A DNA stretch of 5,851 bases, from assembly GCA_030618965.1 (NCBI GenBank), contig JAUXCJ010000091.1, positions 1 to 5,851 on the forward strand, read 5' to 3'. Source of the stretch: Thiomargarita sp. (GTDB lineage: Bacteria; Pseudomonadota; Gammaproteobacteria; Beggiatoales; Beggiatoaceae). Of the stretch, positions 5,201 through 5,851 are shown piece by piece; the stretch's first letter is position 1, and every line of letters starts with the position of its first letter. Made by a program: the position numbers and the translations under genes. The notes under the pieces were generated by a model that made no database searches, had not been told where the DNA came from, and worked only from the letters and a program-made list of their open reading frames with translations.

Positions 5201-5851
5201 ATGTACACAATCAAATTTAAAAGATCGCTACTATATAGCGCATTATTAGCAACAATGCTGATCGCTGGTGTTGCCTATGCAGCAAACTGGTTAATGTTAC
5301 AGGGAACTGAGTCCACATCATCTGCCGGGCGGGCTAAACTATGGGGCGTTGTACAGATGCAATACCAGCATGATTTTTCTGATCCTTATGTCACTGGTAG
5401 TGGGGCTGAATTATATAACTCGGCTAAACTTATTAGTCCAAACCTGAATGATCAATCAGGGTTTAATATTTACCGTGCGAGGATAGGGGTACGTGGTGCT
5501 AATCCATTGGATGGCAATACGAACTATTTTTTCCAAGCAGAATTCGGTAACAATGGAATCACCCACGGCAACGGAGCTGCCGCTCGTATAACAGATGCCA
5601 GTATTACCTTGAACCATATTCCTCATGCACGTATTCGTCTCGGTTTGTTTAAAACCCCAGGGGCAGATGAAGGGATGGAGGGAATATATCTAGATTATAT
5701 TAATTTTACATCTATTACCAAACAGCTAATGCTGGAGCGTTTTCCTGATGTTAATGATAGTAATAAGGCTCCTAGCACTACTCCGGGAGCTGATTTAAAT
5801 CAATATTCAAACCCTGTGGGTGCATTTCGTGATGTGGGCATTCAGCTGTTC
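5201..5851 (+). CDS. Outer-membrane porin, phosphate-selective O/P type, N-terminal part (cut by window edge)
   Basis: An open frame runs from the ATG at 5201 to the right edge, 217 codons without a stop. The protein starts with a signal peptide: the basic stretch MYTIKFKRS, a hydrophobic core LLYSALLATMLIAGV, and an AYA cleavage motif at 25-27, giving a mature start of about ANWLMLQGTE. Alternating polar and hydrophobic strands typical of a beta-barrel follow: AKLWGVVQMQYQHDF (45-59), FNIYRARIGVRGA (88-100), NYFFQAEFG (108-116), ARITDASITLNH (127-138) and ARIRLGLFKTPGADEG (142-157). The strand pair 'RARIGVRG ... YFFQAEFG' and 'RLGLFKTP' matches the phosphate-selective porin O/P (OprO/OprP) family, which forms trimeric outer-membrane channels. 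Actual selectivity varies and cannot be read from this half. The ribosome site AAGGTGA lies 6 nt upstream of the ATG. The family is usually about 350-450 residues, so roughly half is missing. Confidence 0.82.
   Translation, partial: MYTIKFKRSLLYSALLATMLIAGVAYAANWLMLQGTESTSSAGRAKLWGVVQMQYQHDFSDPYVTGSGAELYNSAKLISPNLNDQSGFNIYRARIGVRGANPLDGNTNYFFQAEFGNNGITHGNGAAARITDASITLNHIPHARIRLGLFKTPGADEGMEGIYLDYINFTSITKQLMLERFPDVNDSNKAPSTTPGADLNQYSNPVGAFRDVGIQLF

Noticed and set aside
1..5851. CRISPR array, tRNA or rRNA genes, insertion-sequence ends
   Set aside because: I saw no regularly spaced repeats, no tRNA-like cloverleaf or T-loop motif, and no transposase fragment or terminal inverted repeats on either strand.

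Overview
This AT-rich window looks like the chromosome of a Gram-negative gammaproteobacterium. The lineage call rests on a MurD with gammaproteobacterial-type motifs, an outer-membrane porin whose mature start resembles those of sulfur- and methane-oxidising gammaproteobacteria, and an NB-ARC-type ATPase of the kind common in filamentous sulfur oxidisers (Thiotrichales, Beggiatoa-like). The assignment below class level is inference from style, not from a search.

Layout. Bases 1-1523 hold a tight leftward operon, in transcription order: a small four-helix CopD-like membrane protein (1523-1038), a MoxR-family AAA+ ATPase (1034-120), and the first 35 codons of a cupin-domain protein (106 to beyond the left edge). 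Gaps are 3 and 13 nt. A 54-nt divergent spacer separates this operon from murD (1578-2918, rightward), which is complete and has all its signature motifs. A STAND/NB-ARC P-loop ATPase (2936-4243) starts 17 nt after murD, so the two are probably co-transcribed. This ATPase ends abruptly after its winged-helix region, and no sensor repeats follow.

Bases 4244-4492 are a non-coding AT-rich stretch. It contains a 34-nt hairpin-forming palindrome and then an imperfect ~70-bp tandem duplication. The second copy is the promoter and operator of a type II toxin-antitoxin pair: vapB (4493-4708, AbrB-fold antitoxin) and vapC (4720-5130, PIN-domain ribonuclease). The window closes with the 5' part of a signal-peptide-bearing outer-membrane porin of the phosphate-selective O/P type (5201 to beyond the right edge).

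How the genes relate. murD is an essential cytoplasmic peptidoglycan gene, found here away from its usual mraY/ftsW neighbours. The vapBC module is a self-contained accessory cassette. The leftward operon may link a membrane protein, a chaperone-like ATPase and a small cupin, but its shared function is unknown. I see no clear new multi-gene system. The points most worth a second look are the murD-linked truncated STAND ATPase, the duplicated vapBC control region, and the MoxR gene lacking its usual DUF58/VWA partner in the visible operon.
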